A stretch of DNA of 64,000 nt. It comes from JBGAHD01 sp044226395 (GTDB taxonomy: Bacteria; Pseudomonadota; Gammaproteobacteria; Xanthomonadales; Ahniellaceae). The stretch covers positions 186,001 through 250,000 of the forward strand of contig JBGAHD010000001.1 of NCBI GenBank assembly GCA_044226395.1, written 5' to 3'. How positions within the stretch are numbered: position 1 is the first letter of the stretch; each line of letters opens with the position of its first letter. Positions 43,227 through 52,533 of this stretch are shown here, one piece after another. The notes below the pieces were generated by a model. It ran no database searches. It had not been told where the DNA came from and worked only from the letters and a program-made list of their open reading frames with translations. The position numbers were made by a program, and so were the translations under genes.

Positions 43227-45739
43227 CCACCGTGGTGTTGCGCGCGCCGCTCTCGGGCTGGCTGATGCCTTTGTCCCAGGTGTGCGACGAGGTCTTCGCG
43301 GGCGGCCTCGCCGGCGAAGGCGTGGCCATCGACCCCACGGGCCATGTGCTGCACGCGCCTTGCGATGGCGAAGTGGTGCTGATGGGCCAGGCCCGCCACG
43401 CCTTGAGTCTGCGCGCGCGCGGCGGCCTGGAATTACTGATGCACGTCGGCATCGACACCGTGCGCATGAACGGCACGGGCTTCGAGCTCCTCGTGCGCGC
43501 CGGTCAACGCGTCACCACGGGGGAGCCCTTACTGCGCTTCGATCTCGACCGCATCGCGCGCGAGGCGCGTAGCGCGGTCACGCCGATTCTGATCAGCGCC
43601 GGTGGACGCTTGATCGCGCCGACGGTGGATCGCGAGATCGCCGTGGGCGAGGCGTTGATGAGCGTCGATGGCGCGGATGAAGTCGTCGCGAGCGAAGCGG
43701 CCGAGTCCACCGAGGTCCGCGCGTTCTTCCGCGTCGGCTTCGATCATGGCTTGCACGCGCGACCCGTCGCGCGCCTCGTCGCCGCGATCAAACCCTTCGC
43801 CGCCGAAGTCGTGATTCACGCGCATGGGCGAACGGGCAATGGGCGCAGTGCCGTGGCGCTGATGGCCTTGGGCGCACGGCAAGGCGATGAAGTCGAAGTC
43901 GTCGCGCGGGGTCACGATGCCGCGGCGGTGCTTCAGGCCTTGTCGAGTTTGCTGCTGCCGGTGACGCGCGCGAGTGAGACATTGCGTTCGCCGGTGCTAT
44001 CGACACCACGCGTCTCGCTTGAAGTGCCGCAGCAAGCGCACGGTGTCATCGCCGTTTCCGGTCTGGCCGTGGGCGAAGCGGTGCCCTTGGACGAACCCGA
44101 GCGCGAACTCGTCGAGACCGCCACCGACGCTGCCGCCGAGAGCGCCGCATTGGCCGACGCACTGTCGCGCACTCTCGCGCATCTGCGCGAACGCGCCGCG
44201 ACCACGCGCGGCGCGCAAAGCGAGTTGATGCAGGCCCATGCCGAATTGCTCGCCGACCCCGAACTCGTCGAACAAGCACGGGCGCGCATCGCGACCGGCG
44301 CGAGCGCGGCCTATGCCTGGCGACAAAGCGTGCGCGCGGGCATCGAAGCCTTGCAAGCGCTCGATAACGCTCACCTGGGAGAACGCGCCGCCGATTTACG
44401 TGATCTCGAACGCCAAGTCTTGCGCGCGCTCGCCGGTGAACCGCTGACGCAGGCGCGCGCCTTGCCCGAGCACGCCATCCTCATCGCCGAGGAATTATTG
44501 CCGTCGCAATTGATCGCGCTCGATGGCGCGCGCATCGCGGGCATCTGCATGGCGCGCGGGGGGCCGACATCGCATGTCGCCTTGCTTGCGGCCGCGCGCG
44601 GCATTCCGACGCTGGTTGCCGCGGGCGAAGGCGTGCTCGCGATCACGGCCGGCACGGTGCTCGTGCTCGATGCGGAAAGCGGCGTCATCGCCATCGATCC
44701 ACCCGTCTCCGAACGCGAGGCCGCGCGCGAACGCCTAGTGCGCCGAACGCGCGACGAAGCCGCGGCCCTCGCGCACGCGCGTGAACCCGCGACCACGCGC
44801 GACGGCACGCGCATCGCCGTGCGCGCCAACATCGGCGGCGCCAGCGAAGCCGCGCGCGCGGTCGAGCAGGGCGCCGAAGGCTGCGGACTGTTGCGCACGG
44901 AATTCCTGTTTCTCGATCGCCGCTTGCCGCCCGACGAAGCCGAGCAGACGCGCGAATACCGCGCCATCGCCGAAGCTTTCGCGCCGCACCCGCTGACCTT
45001 GCGCACGCTGGATGTCGGCGGTGACAAGCCGCTCGCTTACCTGCCGCTCGCGCGCGAAGAAAATCCCGTGCTCGGCGTGCGCGGTCTTCGCGTCGGCCTG
45101 CACTGGCCAGATGTCTTGCGTGCGCAATTGCGCGCGGCGCTGCGCGCGAGCGAGGGCAAGACGCTGAAGATCATGTTGCCGATGGTCACCGATGTCGGCG
45201 ATCTGCGCGCGGCGCGCGAGCATTTGCGCGCCTGCGCCGATGAACTCGGCTTGCGCGAACTGCCCGCGCTCGGCGTGATGATCGAAACGCCATCCTCCGC
45301 CGTGCTTGCCGATCAACTCGCGCGCGAGGCGGATTTTCTGTCGATCGGCAGCAACGATCTCTCGCAATACGTGCTGGCCATGGATCGCGGCCACGCCGCG
45401 TTGGCGGCGCGGCTTGATGCGTTGCACCCGGCCGTGTTGCGATTGATCGAGATCGTGGCGCGCGCGGGTAATGTTGCGGGCAAGCCCGTTGCGGTGTGTG
45501 GTGGCCTGGGTTCGGACAGCGCGGCGATTCCGCTGTTGATCGGGCTCGGCGTGCGCGAAGTCTCGGCGGTGCCGCGGCGCGTGCCGCGGATCAAGCAAGT
45601 GGTGCGTGCGCTCGACGCGCGCGCGTGCGCGGACTGGGCGCGCGAGGCTTTGACGCTGGAAAGCGCCGAAGCCGTGCGCGCGTTCATTGCCGCGAAACTC
45701 TCGACATCATCGGCGTCGACCGTCGATGGAGGTGGCTAA
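43223..45739 (+). CDS. nagF: PTS EIIA-HPr-EI fusion protein
   Basis: The 838-residue cytoplasmic protein fuses three phosphotransferase modules: glucose-type EIIA (residues 1-150, active His74 in LLMHVGIDT), HPr (165-255, His178 in GLHARPV) and enzyme I (270-838, His451 in GGPTSHVALLAAARGIPT, with the PEP-binding barrel FLSIGSNDLSQYVLAMDR). It passes phosphate from PEP to NagE, so this cluster needs no separate general PTS. It starts in an ATGA overlap with the hexosaminidase gene, with GGGAG upstream, and its stop overlaps the nagE ATG (TAATG). Confidence 0.96.
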   Translation: MTTVVLRAPLSGWLMPLSQVCDEVFAGGLAGEGVAIDPTGHVLHAPCDGEVVLMGQARHALSLRARGGLELLMHVGIDTVRMNGTGFELLVRAGQRVTTGEPLLRFDLDRIAREARSAVTPILISAGGRLIAPTVDREIAVGEALMSVDGADEVVASEAAESTEVRAFFRVGFDHGLHARPVARLVAAIKPFAAEVVIHAHGRTGNGRSAVALMALGARQGDEVEVVARGHDAAAVLQALSSLLLPVTRASETLRSPVLSTPRVSLEVPQQAHGVIAVSGLAVGEAVPLDEPERELVETATDAAAESAALADALSRTLAHLRERAATTRGAQSELMQAHAELLADPELVEQARARIATGASAAYAWRQSVRAGIEALQALDNAHLGERAADLRDLERQVLRALAGEPLTQARALPEHAILIAEELLPSQLIALDGARIAGICMARGGPTSHVALLAAARGIPTLVAAGEGVLAITAGTVLVLDAESGVIAIDPPVSEREAARERLVRRTRDEAAALAHAREPATTRDGTRIAVRANIGGASEAARAVEQGAEGCGLLRTEFLFLDRRLPPDEAEQTREYRAIAEAFAPHPLTLRTLDVGGDKPLAYLPLAREENPVLGVRGLRVGLHWPDVLRAQLRAALRASEGKTLKIMLPMVTDVGDLRAAREHLRACADELGLRELPALGVMIETPSSAVLADQLAREADFLSIGSNDLSQYVLAMDRGHAALAARLDALHPAVLRLIEIVARAGNVAGKPVAVCGGLGSDSAAIPLLIGLGVREVSAVPRRVPRIKQVVRALDARACADWAREALTLESAEAVRAFIAAKLSTSSASTVDGGG

Positions 45740-47376
45740 TGAAACGCCTGCGCGATGCCACGCAGCAGCTCGGTCGCGCCCTGATGCTGCCGATCGCGGT
45801 GCTTCCCGTGGCGGGTTTGTTGTTGCGCTTCGGTCAACCGGATCTGCTCGATCTCGCCTTTGTCGCGGCGGCGGGCGATGCGATCTTTTCGCACCTGGGT
45901 TTGTTGTTCGCCATCGGCGTGGCCGTGGGTCTGGCGCGTGAGAATCACGGCGCGGCGGGCCTCGCCGGTGTCGTCGGTTTCGTGGTGTCGACGCAGGGTA
46001 TTCAAACCATTTTGCAATCGACGCCGGCGGAAGTGGCCAAGCTCGGCGTGCCCTTGGGCATCATCGCCGGCGTGATCGCGGGCTGGTTGTACAACCGCTA
46101 CAGCGAGATTCGTTTGCCGACGTTTCTCGCGTTCTTTGGCGGACGTCGCTTCGTGCCGATTGCTTCAGGCTGCGCTGCACTGGTCGTGGCCGCCGTGTTT
46201 GGATTGGCGTGGCCGCGCCTCGTCTCGGGCATGGACGCGCTCAGTCATCTGGTGATCGAGAGTGGCGGCATCGGGCTGTTCGTGTACGGCGTGCTCAATC
46301 GTTTGCTGCTGGTCACGGGCTTGCACCACATTCTCAACAATGTCGCGTGGTTCATCGTCGGCGATTACGGTGGCGTGACGGGCGATCTCAAGCGCTATTT
46401 CGCGGGTGATCCGCAGGCCGGCGCGTTCATGAGCGGCTTCTTTCCGGTGATGATGTTTGGTCTGCCGGCGGCGTGCCTGGCCATGTATCGCGCGGCGCGG
46501 CCGGAGCGACGCAAGGCCGTGGCGGGCATGTTGTTGTCGATGGCCTTGACCTCGTTCTTGACCGGCGTGACTGAGCCGATCGAATTCACTTTCATGTTCC
46601 TGGCGCCGATGCTGTACGCGCTGCACGCCGTGCTCACGGGCTTGGCGATGAGCGTGATGAACCTGCTCGACATCCATCTCGGTTTCAGTTTCTCCGCGGG
46701 CGCGCTCGACTACGTGCTCAATCTCGACAAGTCGCGTAATGGGTGGTTGTTGCTGCCGGTGGGGTTGGTGTATTTCGGCTTGTACTACGGCTTGTTCGGC
46801 TATTTCATTCGTCGTTTTGATCTGCCCACGCCGGGTCGTGAATTGGAAACGACGGCGGCGCGTGTCGATGCCGTCGTGACCGAAGGCGCCGCGGGTTGGG
46901 TCGCCGCGCTCGGCGGTCGCGACAATCTGCGCGAGGTCGCGGCCTGCACCACGCGATTGCGCTTGGAGCTGCACGATCGCGCGCGCGCCGACGAGGCCGC
47001 GCTCAAGCACCTGGGCGCACGCGGCTTGCTCGCGGTCAGCACGCACGGCCTGCAAGTGGTGATCGGGCCGCAGGCCGATCAGGTGGCGGGCGAGATTCGC
47101 GCCTATCTGGCTTCGGGCGTCGACACTCGCTCAACGACGTTGCGGGACGCGCCGTCGTCGTCGGCCTTGCGCGAGGCGCTCGGTGGCGCGAGCAATCTGG
47201 TCGAGATCAAGGCCGCGCAAGGTCGCGTGCTTGTGTCCTTGCGTGATGACGCGACGCTTGATGAAGGCTTGCTGCGACAAGCACAAGTCCGCGCCATCGC
47301 GCGCCCGGCGCCACGCCTAGTGCATCTGCTGCATGCCGATCCGGAATGGCTGGCGCGGCAGCTGGCCAACGCCTGA
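45739..47376 (+). CDS. nagE: GlcNAc-specific PTS permease EIIC-EIIB
   Basis: The 545-residue protein imports GlcNAc and phosphorylates it to GlcNAc-6-P. The EIIC part (1-375) has the glucose-family signature: ALMLPIAVLPVAGLLLRFGQPD, VTGLHHILNN, GVTEPIEFTFMF. The EIIB domain (about 385-450) has the phosphocysteine Cys403 in AACTTRLRL. A further 70-residue segment (about 470-540, LGGASNLVEIKAAQGRVLVSL) looks like a second EIIB domain that has lost its cysteine. Translation is coupled to nagF by a TAATG overlap. Only five bases separate its stop from that of the convergent LysR gene. Confidence 0.95.
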   Translation: MKRLRDATQQLGRALMLPIAVLPVAGLLLRFGQPDLLDLAFVAAAGDAIFSHLGLLFAIGVAVGLARENHGAAGLAGVVGFVVSTQGIQTILQSTPAEVAKLGVPLGIIAGVIAGWLYNRYSEIRLPTFLAFFGGRRFVPIASGCAALVVAAVFGLAWPRLVSGMDALSHLVIESGGIGLFVYGVLNRLLLVTGLHHILNNVAWFIVGDYGGVTGDLKRYFAGDPQAGAFMSGFFPVMMFGLPAACLAMYRAARPERRKAVAGMLLSMALTSFLTGVTEPIEFTFMFLAPMLYALHAVLTGLAMSVMNLLDIHLGFSFSAGALDYVLNLDKSRNGWLLLPVGLVYFGLYYGLFGYFIRRFDLPTPGRELETTAARVDAVVTEGAAGWVAALGGRDNLREVAACTTRLRLELHDRARADEAALKHLGARGLLAVSTHGLQVVIGPQADQVAGEIRAYLASGVDTRSTTLRDAPSSSALREALGGASNLVEIKAAQGRVLVSLRDDATLDEGLLRQAQVRAIARPAPRLVHLLHADPEWLARQLANA

Positions 47377-47381
47377 TGCGC

Positions 47382-48230
47382 TCAACGCGCGCCTTGCAAG
47401 GCGTCGCCGAGTAAGCGCAGCGCGCGTCGCGTGCGTGCATCGCGCAGACGCGAATGCAGGTGCACGCGAGCGCCGGGCAGGGCAGGCAGTCCAAACCGCT
47501 CGCCGACATCGATCGTGTCGCGCGGCGCCGCGCGTCGCGAGATCACCGCCACCGCGAGTCCCGCCGCCGCGGCACGACCCACGGTCGCCGCGCCCAGGCC
47601 CACGAAGTGTTCGACCCACGCGATGCCCGCTTGATCGAGCGCGCGCACGGCCGCTTGCCGAATCGCGCAGCTCGCGCCTTGCGTGGCGATCGGCAGGGCC
47701 TGATCGGCGACGTGATGAAAGTCGCGCGACACAAACCAACCGAAAGGTTCCTCGAAGGTCGAACCGCCCGCACGGCCACCGCGCGTGGGCGACAACACGA
47801 AAGCCGCGTCGATGCGGCCCGCGCCCAAGTGCTCGAGCAAGGCCTTGGAACCGTCGACTTGCACCGACACGCGCAGCCCAGGTTCCTCGCGCGCGATGGC
47901 CGCGAGCATCGTTGGTAGCGCTTCGCCCATCAAGTGATGACTCAGGCCCACGATCAAGCGTCGCGGGGATTCCTGCAGCGCGGCCAGCGCCTGCTCATGA
48001 CTGCGCAACAACTCGCGCGCTGGTTCGAGGAAGGCCGCGCCCGCTGCCGACAGATGCAGCGCGCGCGGCGTGCGTTCGATCAGGCGTTGTCCAAGCCGCG
48101 CCTCCAGTCGCTTCAGCAAAACACTCACCGCTGCTTGCGTGCTGTCGAGTGCTTCGGCCGCGCGCGTGAAGCCGCCGCGATCGGCGATGGTCACGAAGGC
48201 GCGGACGGCCTTGAGGTCGAGGGGGCGCAT
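47382..48230 (-). CDS. LysR-family transcriptional regulator
   Basis: The 282-residue protein has the LysR winged helix (MRPLDLKAVRAFVTIADRGGFTRAAEAL, TQAAVSVLLKRLEARLGQRLIER) and a periplasmic-binding-like effector domain (about 90-282). The ATG at 48230 is preferred over one six codons upstream. Regulon and ligand are unknown; the neighbouring gene to its right is on the same strand, so no divergent target is obvious. The effector domain keeps the usual length. Confidence 0.93.
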   Translation of the reverse strand: MRPLDLKAVRAFVTIADRGGFTRAAEALDSTQAAVSVLLKRLEARLGQRLIERTPRALHLSAAGAAFLEPARELLRSHEQALAALQESPRRLIVGLSHHLMGEALPTMLAAIAREEPGLRVSVQVDGSKALLEHLGAGRIDAAFVLSPTRGGRAGGSTFEEPFGWFVSRDFHHVADQALPIATQGASCAIRQAAVRALDQAGIAWVEHFVGLGAATVGRAAAAGLAVAVISRRAAPRDTIDVGERFGLPALPGARVHLHSRLRDARTRRALRLLGDALQGAR

Positions 48231-48357
48231 GCGCGGGCTCCGAGGCAATCCCCGAGAGACCGGCGCGCGTGGCCGTCACTTTCGCGTGTCGCGAGTTCGT
48301 ATGTCACGCGCGCATGCGCCAAGCCAAGGCGCATCAAGCGCACGAAACTTCAGGCGC

Positions 48358-48543
48358 TCAGGCCTCGGGCCACAACAACGCCTGCGCCACGATCACGCGC
48401 TCGCCGTTGAAAGTCAGCGCCGGCGAGCCGTGCAGGCGATAACCCAGGGCCAGCGCTTCGCTGACGCGTCGGCAGAACGTGGCATCGTCGGGACCGGTGA
48501 GCACGCGGTAGATCGGCAGATTGTCGGGCGGCGAGGCGGGCAT
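48358..48543 (-). CDS. DUF1737 small protein
   Basis: The 61-residue protein matches DUF1737: IYRVLTGPDDATFCRRVSEAL, LGYRLHGSPALTFNGE and a terminal VAQALLWP. Members are short cytoplasmic proteins of unknown role. AGGAG lies seven bases before the ATG. It stands alone between the LysR and GFA genes on the same strand. Confidence 0.9.
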   Translation of the reverse strand: MPASPPDNLPIYRVLTGPDDATFCRRVSEALALGYRLHGSPALTFNGERVIVAQALLWPEA

Positions 48544-48647
48544 GGGGCGCTCCTGTTCGGCGCGCTAGGCTAGCAAGCCCGCGCGATCCAAATCGAGCAA
48601 GAGGCGCGCATTGAAAGCGCGCAACCGAAAACGCACCAAGCGCGCGC

Positions 48648-49187
48648 TCAACCCGACTGCCGCTTCAACTCCGCCTGATACGCCTTGATCTGTGGCAACA
48701 AGGCTTCGCGCCGACGCAGGCTTTCGCGCGGCCAGTACTGCTGGCGATCGTAGTACTGCGGCACCGCCGGCACGCCTTCGGGCAATTGCACCCAGGGCTG
48801 GCGGGATTCGGTATAGATGTGGATATCGGGCGGCAGCAGCTGCGTATTGTCCAGCGTGCCCACGCGCACGAAGCGTACCGCTGGCCCAGCGCCCCCATAC
48901 GTGCTCCACAACGCGATCTGGCACCGCGGACAGCGCGCGATGTGCTGACCCAGACCGCTTTCCGAAGGCGTGAGCACGATCCTGGGTTCGCCCTTGAGCA
49001 ACTCCACGCGATCGGCCTCGATCATGGCATTGATCGCGAACGCCGAGCCGGTTTCGCGCTGACACCAGCGGCAATGACAGCAGTGCACGAACAGCGGCGC
49101 GCTGGTCAAGCGATAGCGCACCTCGCAGCAATCGCAGCCGCCGTGCGCGGGATAGTCGCTGGTTTCGGAAGTGACGGGCTCGGACAT
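48648..49187 (-). CDS. GFA-family (CENP-V/GFA domain) zinc protein
   Basis: The 179-residue protein belongs to the glutathione-dependent-formaldehyde-activating fold: GGCDCCEVRY, the zinc site HCCHCRWCQRETGSAF and CPRCQIALWSTYGG. Seven cysteines suitable for two zinc sites are present. Despite the family name most members have no proven enzymatic role. The C-terminal 60 residues (WVQLPEGVPAVPQYYDRQQYW) are typical of the long form. Probably cytoplasmic. Confidence 0.92.
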   Translation of the reverse strand: MSEPVTSETSDYPAHGGCDCCEVRYRLTSAPLFVHCCHCRWCQRETGSAFAINAMIEADRVELLKGEPRIVLTPSESGLGQHIARCPRCQIALWSTYGGAGPAVRFVRVGTLDNTQLLPPDIHIYTESRQPWVQLPEGVPAVPQYYDRQQYWPRESLRRREALLPQIKAYQAELKRQSG

Positions 49188-49352
49188 GGACGGGGCGTTC
49201 CCTCGCGCCGTTGCGGCACTCCGGCCACGCTAGGCCCGGCCCGCCGCGCCGTCAAGGATGGACGTGTGAAAATGTGCGTTCGCGCGAGGGAATGGCCGGG
49301 GGTTTCACGTAATCTACACGACGACGGTCTTGTCGCCATCGTGGGGAACGAC

Positions 49353-50015
49353 ATGCGCATCGTCTTGTTCGGGGCCAGCGGCATGGTCGGTCAGGCCGCG
49401 CTGCGCGAGTGTCTGATCGATCCGGGCGTGGAAGCCGTGACGTGCATCGCGCGCGCGCCGCTGTCGGTGCCGGCGCAGGCCAAGCTCACGGTCATCGTGC
49501 ACGACAACTGGAACGACTTCAGCGCGCTCGCCAGTCTGTTCGCGCGCAGCGACGCCTTGCTGTTTTGCCTGGGCGTGTCGGCCGCGGGCATGAGCGAGGC
49601 GCGCTACACGAGCCTCACCTACGATCTCACCCTGAACGTGGCGCGCGAGTTCGCGCAAGCGCATCCGGGCGCGAGCATCGTCTACGTGTCGGGTGTCGGC
49701 ACCGACAGCAGCGAACGCGGTCGCGTGATGTGGGCGCGCGTGAAGGGACGCACCGAGAACGCCTTGCTCGCCTTGCCCTTGAAGGCCGCGTTGTTTCGTC
49801 CCGGCGCCATCGTGCCGATGCACGGCGAACGCTCCAAGACCGCGAGCTATCGCTGGTTGTATCGCCTCGGCGCGCCGATCTTGCCGTGGCTTTCGCGAAT
49901 TGCGCCGCGCTATGTCACCACCAGCGACAAGATCGCGCGCGCGATGTTGCGCGTGGTGCGCGAAGGCACGCCCACGCCGATCCTGGAATCGCTCGACATC
50001 AATCGTCTGGGCTGA
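49353..50015 (+). CDS. NAD(P)-binding Rossmann-fold protein (atypical SDR)
   Basis: The 220-residue protein starts MRIVLFGASGMVGQAALRECL, a glycine-rich nucleotide-binding loop of the G-x-x-G-x-x-G type, and continues in the pattern of NmrA/HTATIP2-like atypical short-chain dehydrogenases (VYVSGVGTDSSERG, ARVKGRTENALLALP, ALFRPGAIVPMHGE). The substrate is unknown. The start is fixed by GGGGAACG before ATG 49353; the frame itself runs far upstream on the strand opposite the GFA gene, without coding meaning. Confidence 0.85.
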   Translation: MRIVLFGASGMVGQAALRECLIDPGVEAVTCIARAPLSVPAQAKLTVIVHDNWNDFSALASLFARSDALLFCLGVSAAGMSEARYTSLTYDLTLNVAREFAQAHPGASIVYVSGVGTDSSERGRVMWARVKGRTENALLALPLKAALFRPGAIVPMHGERSKTASYRWLYRLGAPILPWLSRIAPRYVTTSDKIARAMLRVVREGTPTPILESLDINRLG

Positions 50016-50275
50016 GCGCGAGGCCGCGCGGGCACGCGCTTTCGCGGCCTTGAACAGCGGCGCTGTTCAAATCATCCGCAGGGCGAACACTGGGGGCCGA
50101 GCCGATGCCGGTTTCGGCGATCCTGTGCGTTGGCGCACATCCATGCCCCCGACCGGCACCTAGCATCAGCGCGGGTTTGTGTTTCGCGGGATCGAGCGCC
50201 ATGGCCGGGGGCCCAGCGCTCGCGCGATCACGAATGCCAACAGGGGGAATCAAAAACATCAGCCAAGGAGTGCAT

Positions 50276-51811
50276 ATGAAAGTTCTACGTGGGGTGGGGG
50301 CGTTCCTGCTCGCGCTGGCGTGTGCTTGCGCCGGCACGGCATTCGCCGCGCAGTCGCCAAGCGGCTTCGCCGGCGGCCATCAAGACGCCTGGGGTCCGCA
50401 ATACGAAGCCTTGCTGCAAGCGGCCAAGGTCGCGCCTCAGCAATCGCTGCAAGAAAAAACCGCCAGCACCAGCATGCTGCGCAAGTGGAGCAAGACCGCG
50501 ATCGATGCCAGCGGTCTCGATCACACGCCGGTCGCGCCTGGCGAGCAGCGCGTGTTCGGCGAGCAACTGGGGCCCGTGCGTGCTTCGCGCGCCATGGCCA
50601 TCGTCCACATCGCGATGTTCGACGCGGTCAATGCGATCACCTTGCGCTATCGCAGTTACGACGGTCTGTATGGCGCCATTCCCGGGACCTCGATGGACGC
50701 CGCGATTGCGCAATCGGCGCACGACACGCTCGTCGCGATGTTCCCGTCGCAGAAGCCGAAGTTCGATCAGCAGCTCGCCAACGATCTCACGGGCATCCCC
50801 TTCGTTCCGAAGTTGCTCGGCGTGGAGTTGGGGCGTTTGTCGGCGTTCTTGATCCTGGCGCGGCGCACGAATGACGGCTCCAATCAGCCCGAGCCGCGCC
50901 TGGGCATCGAATACATCACCGAGGACGCGGCCGGCAAATGGCGTCAGGATCCGGTGAGCCAGGTGCCGATCGCGTTGGGTGCTCTGTGGTCGGACGTGAC
51001 GCCGTTCGTGATGCGTTCCGCCAGCCAGTTCCGTCTGCCGCCGCCGCCGTCGATGAGCAGCGCCGAATACGCCAGTGCCTACAATGAAGTGAAGGCGCTC
51101 GGCGGCGATGGCGTGATCACGCCGACCACGCGCACGGCCGAGCAGACCTTCATCGGTACGTTCTGGGCCTATGACGGCACGCCGAGCTTGTGCGCGCCGC
51201 CGCGCTTGTACAACCAGATCACCGATGTCATCGCCGATCAGCAGGGCACCGATCCGGTCGATCAGGCGCGGCTGCTGGCCCTGGTCAATGTCGCGATGGC
51301 CGACACCGGCATCGCCGCGTGGGAATCGAAGTACTACTACGAGTTCTGGCGGCCGATCACCGGCATTCGCGAATCCGACGCGGGCACCGGCCCGACCGGC
51401 GCGGGCGATGGCAACGCGGCGACCGCGGGCGATGCGACCTTCATGCCGCTGGGCGCGCCGGCCAGCAATTTGAGCGGCCCCAACTTCACGCCGCCGTTCC
51501 CGGCGTATCCGTCGGGTCACGCGGCCTTCGGTGGCGCGCTGTTCCAGACGCTGCGTCGTTTCTACGGCACGGACAATATTCCGTTCACCTTCGTGTCGGA
51601 TGAGTTCAACGGTGTGACCGCGGGCCACGATGGCGTGGTGCGTCCGCTGATGCCGCGCAGCTTCGCGACCTTGAGCGAGGCCGAGGAAGAGAACGGCCAA
51701 AGCCGCATCTATCTCGGCATCCATTGGTCGTTCGACAAGACCCGCGGCATCGAACAGGGTCGTCGCGTGGCCGACTATGTGTTCCGCAATGCCTTCCAGC
51801 CGTTGCGCTAG
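50276..51811 (+). CDS. Exported vanadium-haloperoxidase/PAP2-like protein
   Basis: The 511-residue protein has a signal peptide (FLLALACACAGTAFA) and the PAP2/vanadium-chloroperoxidase active site: Lys352 and Arg359 in KYYYEFWRP, Ser413-Gly414-His415 in YPSGHAAFGG, and Arg477 plus His483 in RIYLGIHW. All phosphate/vanadate ligands are therefore present. It could be a periplasmic phosphatase or a haloperoxidase; sequence alone does not decide. GGAG before ATG 50276 fixes the start. It is monocistronic. Confidence 0.9.
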   Translation: MKVLRGVGAFLLALACACAGTAFAAQSPSGFAGGHQDAWGPQYEALLQAAKVAPQQSLQEKTASTSMLRKWSKTAIDASGLDHTPVAPGEQRVFGEQLGPVRASRAMAIVHIAMFDAVNAITLRYRSYDGLYGAIPGTSMDAAIAQSAHDTLVAMFPSQKPKFDQQLANDLTGIPFVPKLLGVELGRLSAFLILARRTNDGSNQPEPRLGIEYITEDAAGKWRQDPVSQVPIALGALWSDVTPFVMRSASQFRLPPPPSMSSAEYASAYNEVKALGGDGVITPTTRTAEQTFIGTFWAYDGTPSLCAPPRLYNQITDVIADQQGTDPVDQARLLALVNVAMADTGIAAWESKYYYEFWRPITGIRESDAGTGPTGAGDGNAATAGDATFMPLGAPASNLSGPNFTPPFPAYPSGHAAFGGALFQTLRRFYGTDNIPFTFVSDEFNGVTAGHDGVVRPLMPRSFATLSEAEEENGQSRIYLGIHWSFDKTRGIEQGRRVADYVFRNAFQPLR

Positions 51812-52116
51812 ACGGTGAGCGCGCGCGGGCCGGCCACGTGTCGGCCCGCGTTGGCGTGGGTTCTTGGTCGGCTTCTCTCGTGATCGCGAGCCGATTTCCG
51901 TGCCAGTAAATCCAGACGCGGTCCAGCGCCGTACTCCTGCGCCTGTCAGGACTGGGCGGTCGCGTCGGTCTGATTCCGATCTTGCTCGTATCGCGCCCGC
52001 GCCCCATGACGAGGGCGTGGCCGTGCGAGTCTGTGCCTGGGCGTGGCGATGTATTGAACATCGCCCCGTTCCGGCGCGCGCGCCGACATCAGTGCGAGTT
52101 TCGATCGGGAGTGACC
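51812..52116. other. Intergenic region with a hairpin
   Basis: This 305-bp interval has no credible gene. A 9-bp inverted repeat, CGCGGGCCG (51824-51832) with CGGCCCGCG (51842-51850), lies just after the phosphatase-like gene and may end its transcript, though there is no T-run. The rest shows only the GGGAG ribosome site of the next gene. Confidence 0.5.
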
Positions 52117-52527
52117 GTGAGCAAAAGCCGTACCGTTCCATTGCGTCGCCGCGCCGATCCGCGCTTGCGCGCGTCCGTGATCGCGGCCAAGCCGCGCAAA
52201 TCCACGCGTTTCGTCAGCGCCTTTCGCGAACGCCTGGGCGAAGCCCGCGCGCGCAGCGGCCTGAGCCGTCGCGATGTCGCTCAGCGTCTGGGCGTGTCCG
52301 TGTCGGCGGTGACGCAGTGGGAGAACGGCGTGGTCGTGCCGTCGCCCGAGAACATCGTGCGCATCGCTCAGCTGCTGGCCACGCGCGTGGAGTGGTTGAT
52401 GACGGGCGAGCACGATGACGCGGCGCACATCGAAGCCCTGTATCGCGCGCTCGACCGTCGCCATCGGCAGATTCTCGCGCGCTTGGCCAAGGCCTTGCTC
52501 GGCGCGCAACGCGGCGCGGCGGAATAG
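52117..52527 (+). CDS. Xre-family HTH regulator
   Basis: The 136-residue protein has a basic N-terminal tail (residues 1-30, many arginines) and a Cro/CI-type helix-turn-helix (about 38-95; RSGLSRRDVAQRLGVSVSAVTQWENG, PSPENIVRIAQLL, VEWLMTGE). It ends with a short helix and resembles the DNA-binding half of phage-like regulators without a cleavage or ligand domain. The start is GTG at 52117 with GGGAG at five bases. Target unknown; no operator was identified. Confidence 0.88.
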   Translation: MSKSRTVPLRRRADPRLRASVIAAKPRKSTRFVSAFRERLGEARARSGLSRRDVAQRLGVSVSAVTQWENGVVVPSPENIVRIAQLLATRVEWLMTGEHDDAAHIEALYRALDRRHRQILARLAKALLGAQRGAAE

Positions 52528-52533
52528 TCGCGC

